Under the pieces are notes generated by a model. That model did not search any database and was not told the origin of the DNA. It saw only the letters and a list, made by a program, of their open reading frames with translations. A program made the translations under genes and the position numbers. From Deltaproteobacteria bacterium (GTDB lineage Bacteria > Desulfobacterota > Desulfobulbia > Desulfobulbales > Desulfobulbaceae), in NCBI GenBank assembly GCA_013151365.1, contig JAADIK010000100.1:1-8096 (forward strand): 8,096 nucleotides of DNA, given 5' to 3'. Shown one piece after another: positions 5,911 to 8,096 of the stretch (positions are counted from its first letter, which is position 1; every line of letters begins with the position of its first letter).

Positions 5911-7095
5911 TCAGGAACGATAGTCAGCATTGATCCGGATATAATCCAGGGAAAGATCACAGGTGTAGACCTCGGCCGTTTCCAGGCCGTCATTGAGGTC
6001 AACCGTGACCGTGAAACTATCTTTCCTGAGTATGGCTGAGCATGCCTCCTCCGCCCGGGGACCGAGACCGACGCCGTTTTCAACCATCCGGATCTCATCG
6101 AAAAACAGCGAAACCCGGTCCGGATCAAACCGGCAGCCAGACCTGCCCAGCGCGGCGATAATCCGGCCCCAGTTGGCGTCTTCGCCAAAGAACGCGGTCT
6201 TTACCAGGGATGAGTTGGCAATGGTCTGGGCAGCGTTCATGGCCCCGTCCTCATCCCGGGCGCCGGTTATCCTGATCGTCACCACCTTGGTGGCCCCTTC
6301 GCCGTCGGCGACGATCTTCAGGGCCAGGTCCTTGAAAATATCCGACATGGCGGCCTCGAAGATCTCGCGGCCCCTGACATTATCTTCATCGATCCACTGG
6401 TTGCCGGCAACACCATTGGCCAGGGCCAGGACCATATCATTGGTACTGGTATCGCCGTCAACCGTGATCCGGTTAAAGGATTGCTCCACCCCGGCCTTGA
6501 CAATGGCGAGCAGTTCCGGAAACGCAATCTGGGCGTCGGTCAGGACAAAACAAAGCATGGTCGCCATGTCCGGCATAATCATGCCCGAGCCCTTGGCAAT
6601 CCCGAGAATAGACACCTCCGTGCCGTCAATCTCAAGCCGCCGGAACGACATCTTGGGCACCGTGTCCGTGGTCATGATCGCCCGGGCAACGTCATCGAAA
6701 CCATCATTGGCCAGGCCTTTGACCAGCTCCGGCATGACTCGTTCGAAGCACTTGATATCCAGGGGCAAGCCGATAACGCCGGTGGAGGCGAGCTGTACCA
6801 TTTCCTCCGCAATACCCAGCTGTTTGGCCGCCAGCGCCCCGGCGGCGACAGCCACCTCCATACCCTGCTTGCCGGCACAGGCGTTGGCATTACCGCTGTT
6901 TACCAGAATAGCCTGGGCCCGGCCCTGCAGCAGGCGCTCCATATCAAGGATAACCGGAGCGGCTTTCACCCGGTTGGTGGTAAAAACACCGGCCGCCACG
7001 GCCGGGACCTCCGAATAAATAAGCCCCAGATCAAGCCGGTCTTTTTCGCGAATAGCCGCCTTGACCGCGGCGGATGTAAAACCCTTGATCTTCAT
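5911..7095 (-). CDS. argJ: Bifunctional glutamate N-acetyltransferase / amino-acid acetyltransferase
   Basis: ArgJ transfers the acetyl group from N-acetylornithine to glutamate, recycling acetyl in arginine biosynthesis; some members also use acetyl-CoA. It acts in the cytoplasm. The 394-residue length is standard. The self-cleavage site is visible as KGSGMIMPDMATML (168-181): cleavage between Ala178 and Thr179 gives alpha and beta chains with Thr179 as nucleophile. Other family signatures include the early AGVFTTNRVKAAPV (35-48), LVNSGNANACAG (64-75), the VDGDTSTND segment after the cleavage site, and the NWGRIIAALGRSG stretch near the C-terminus. Start ATG 7095 has AAGAG 6 bases upstream. 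Whether the enzyme is mono- or bifunctional cannot be read from sequence alone. It is the first gene of the run argJ-CHAD-ParA-SixA, and its leader carries a hairpin followed by a T-run. Nothing is broken or unusual in the protein. Confidence 0.96.
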   Translation of the reverse strand: MKIKGFTSAAVKAAIREKDRLDLGLIYSEVPAVAAGVFTTNRVKAAPVILDMERLLQGRAQAILVNSGNANACAGKQGMEVAVAAGALAAKQLGIAEEMVQLASTGVIGLPLDIKCFERVMPELVKGLANDGFDDVARAIMTTDTVPKMSFRRLEIDGTEVSILGIAKGSGMIMPDMATMLCFVLTDAQIAFPELLAIVKAGVEQSFNRITVDGDTSTNDMVLALANGVAGNQWIDEDNVRGREIFEAAMSDIFKDLALKIVADGEGATKVVTIRITGARDEDGAMNAAQTIANSSLVKTAFFGEDANWGRIIAALGRSGCRFDPDRVSLFFDEIRMVENGVGLGPRAEEACSAILRKDSFTVTVDLNDGLETAEVYTCDLSLDYIRINADYRS

Positions 7096-7124
7096 AAAAA
7101 ACTCTTGCCAAAATTTTCCAGGGG

Positions 7125-7159
7125 CCGGGGAAAAAACGGCGGATCGCCTCCTCTCCCGG
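7125..7159 (-). promoter_or_regulatory. Nested hairpin with T-run in the argJ leader
   Basis: On the minus strand an inner stem GGCG-ATC-CGCC (7138-7148) is followed after one G by six T residues (7131-7136). An outer stem, CCGGG (7155-7159) with CCCGG (7125-7129), encloses both. The T-run after a GC stem resembles a weak intrinsic terminator or attenuator placed between the candidate argJ promoter and its start codon. The inner stem is only 4 bp, and the outer pairing would compete with release. No leader peptide rich in arginine codons was found. Confidence 0.28.
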
Positions 7160-7181
7160 TGACAGCGCCAAGCACGGACTC

Positions 7182-7190
7182 ACTCTAACA
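7182..7190 (-). promoter_or_regulatory. Candidate extended -10 promoter of the argJ run
   Basis: The minus strand reads TGTTAGAGT: an extended -10 TGn followed by TAGAGT, four of six consensus positions. Immediately upstream is a long T-tract (the A-tract at 7192-7211 read on the other strand). The -35 is poor (TTTTCT at 17 bases). The expected start of transcription near 7175 gives a leader of about 80 bases containing the nested hairpin. Confidence 0.3.
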
Positions 7191-7191
7191 G

Positions 7192-7211
7192 AAAATAAAA
7201 AAAAAGAAAAA
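7192..7211. other. A-tract in the divergent argJ/cls intergenic region
   Basis: Twenty positions contain only two that are not A (T at 7196, G at 7206). Such a tract is probably intrinsically bent or stiff. It sits just upstream of the candidate argJ -10 element, where it could act as an UP-like or nucleoid-protein-binding element, and upstream of the inverted repeat before the cls gene. Confidence 0.5.
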
Positions 7212-7227
7212 CACTGAAATAAGGAGC

Positions 7228-7276
7228 GGACAACAATTTCCCTTGACCTGCCGATTCAATTCAGGGAAAGTTGTCC
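7228..7276. repeat. Long imperfect inverted repeat upstream of cls
   Basis: The left arm GGACAACAATTTCCCT (7228-7243) and right arm AGGGAAAGTTGTCC (7263-7276) pair over 14 bp with a two-base AA bulge, leaving a 19-base loop (7244-7262). On the plus strand ATATTTTT follows directly (7277-7284), and the region before it is A-rich. It ends 45 bases before the cls ATG. Options are an attenuator or leader terminator of cls, a dyad operator for a regulator, or a stop for transcripts entering from outside. Genes on either side diverge, so an ordinary end-of-gene terminator is not expected here. No convincing cls promoter could be placed between the repeat and the ATG. Confidence 0.6.
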
Positions 7277-7321
7277 ATATTTTTCATCTTCCTGAATCTT
7301 CCTCATAACCTCTTGAGCCGC

Positions 7322-8096
7322 ATGAACAACTTTTACTGGATATTCACTTCATCCATTTTCCTCGCCGACCTGGCCATTCGGATGGGCCTGGCCCTGCGGG
7401 TCATCATGCGGAAGCGGGCCGCCAGCGTTACCCTGGCCTGGCTGGTCGTTATTCTGTTTCTGCCGCTGGTCGGGGCAGTTATCTATATTCTGTTCGGCGA
7501 GAACCGGCTGGGAGAAAAACGGGCCGAACGGGTCGCCTCCGATCTGCACATATTCACCCGCTGGGCGAGGAATCTGAAACAGCGCCCCACCATCGACTGG
7601 GACCATCTCAACCCTGAATGCCGGCCGATCCACCGTCAGGTCGATACCGTCATCGGCCTGCCCGCCATGGGCGGGAATAAACTGACTCTTATAGAAAAGG
7701 CCGAGAATTTTCTGCGCAGCCTGGTCGTTGATATCGACCGAGCCCGCTCCAGCTGCTTCCTCGAATTTTATATATGGAACGAAGGCGGCCTGGCCGACGA
7801 GGTGGCGGAGGCCCTGATACGCGCCGCCGGGCGAGGGATTACCTGTCGGATACTGCTCGATTCAATCGGCAGCAAACTTTTCTTGCGCGGCGAACGCGCG
7901 GCCGGGATGCGGGCCAGGGGGATCGAGATCGTCGAGGCCCTGCCGGCCGGTATCATCCGGGCGTTCTTTGTCCGCATCGACCTGCGGAACCATCGTAAAA
8001 TCGCCATTATTGACGGCCGCATCGCCTATACCGGCAGCCAGAACCTGGTCGATCCGCTCTTCTTTAAACAGAACGAAAATGTCGGCCGCTGGATCG
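7322..8096 (+). CDS. cls: Cardiolipin synthase (PLD superfamily), 5' part
   Basis: The first 258 codons are present; the gene continues past the right edge. Cardiolipin synthases of this type join two phosphatidylglycerols (or use another phospholipid donor) to make cardiolipin at the inner membrane. Two membrane segments open the protein (about residues 5-27 and 36-58), the second in the typical LPLVGAVIYILFGENRLGEKR context of the PLDc N-terminal domain. The first phospholipase D half follows, with FLEFYIWNEGG (147-156), an ITCRILLDSIGS strand (173-184), and the first HKD motif NHRKIAIIDG (223-232: His224, Lys226, Asp231) leading into RIAYTGSQN (233-241). The second HKD motif would lie outside the window. 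Start ATG 7322 is chosen because it sits right before the first membrane helix; only a weak GAG precedes it, and an in-frame TTG at 7313 is a possible alternative. It is transcribed divergently from argJ. Confidence 0.92.
   Translation, partial: MNNFYWIFTSSIFLADLAIRMGLALRVIMRKRAASVTLAWLVVILFLPLVGAVIYILFGENRLGEKRAERVASDLHIFTRWARNLKQRPTIDWDHLNPECRPIHRQVDTVIGLPAMGGNKLTLIEKAENFLRSLVVDIDRARSSCFLEFYIWNEGGLADEVAEALIRAAGRGITCRILLDSIGSKLFLRGERAAGMRARGIEIVEALPAGIIRAFFVRIDLRNHRKIAIIDGRIAYTGSQNLVDPLFFKQNENVGRWI

Noticed and set aside
5993..7018. 341-codon open frame on the plus strand
   Set aside because: It is wholly antisense to argJ, Ser/Pro/Arg-rich with no recognisable domain, as expected for the reverse of a GC-rich gene.
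6481..7188. 235-codon plus-strand frame across argJ and its leader
   Set aside because: It is antisense to argJ, low-complexity and His/Arg/Gly-rich, with no domain.
7243..7309. Short plus-strand leader peptide upstream of cls after AAGGAG at 7221
   Set aside because: The only in-reach start is a TTG 16 bases after the Shine-Dalgarno-like sequence, too far, and the frame lies inside the inverted repeat.

Overview
The window looks like chromosomal DNA from a Gram-negative bacterium, most likely a Desulfobacterota (deltaproteobacterial) lineage related to Desulfobulbales or Geobacter-type groups. This is an inference from gene content: a DUF4388/roadblock protein beside a second roadblock protein, and argJ followed by a CHAD protein, an orphan ParA and a SixA phosphatase. 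No marker gene settles the taxonomy.

Layout: on the minus strand, read right to left from about 7.1 kb, lies a tight four-gene run: argJ (5911-7095), a degenerate CYTH + CHAD protein (4352-5893), a ParA-family ATPase (3511-4257) and a SixA-like phosphohistidine phosphatase (3014-3514). The ParA stop and the SixA start overlap in an ATGA. After a 188-base gap, still on the minus strand, comes a visibly more AT-rich ClC-family chloride channel/transporter with a TrkA-C-like cytoplasmic tail (1095-2825). Then come a DUF4388 + roadblock protein (114-833) and the beginning of another roadblock-like gene cut by the left edge (1-107). On the plus strand, divergent from argJ, the first two thirds or so of a cardiolipin synthase starts at 7322 and runs off the right edge. 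The argJ/cls intergenic region holds an A-tract, a strong imperfect inverted repeat and a small hairpin in the argJ leader.

How the genes may work together: argJ is an arginine-biosynthesis enzyme. The CHAD-ParA-SixA trio is the most interesting unit. CHAD domains bind polyphosphate, ParA ATPases without ParB often position cellular cargo on the nucleoid, and SixA-like enzymes remove phosphate from phosphohistidine. A polyphosphate-granule positioning or phosphate-signalling module is a testable hypothesis, not something the sequence proves. The ClC protein keeps the gating glutamate and the anion-coordinating tyrosine but has valine where the classical internal proton glutamate sits. The two roadblock proteins at the left edge suggest a small-GTPase regulatory module continuing outside the window. 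I see no tRNA, rRNA, CRISPR array, insertion sequence or phage gene.
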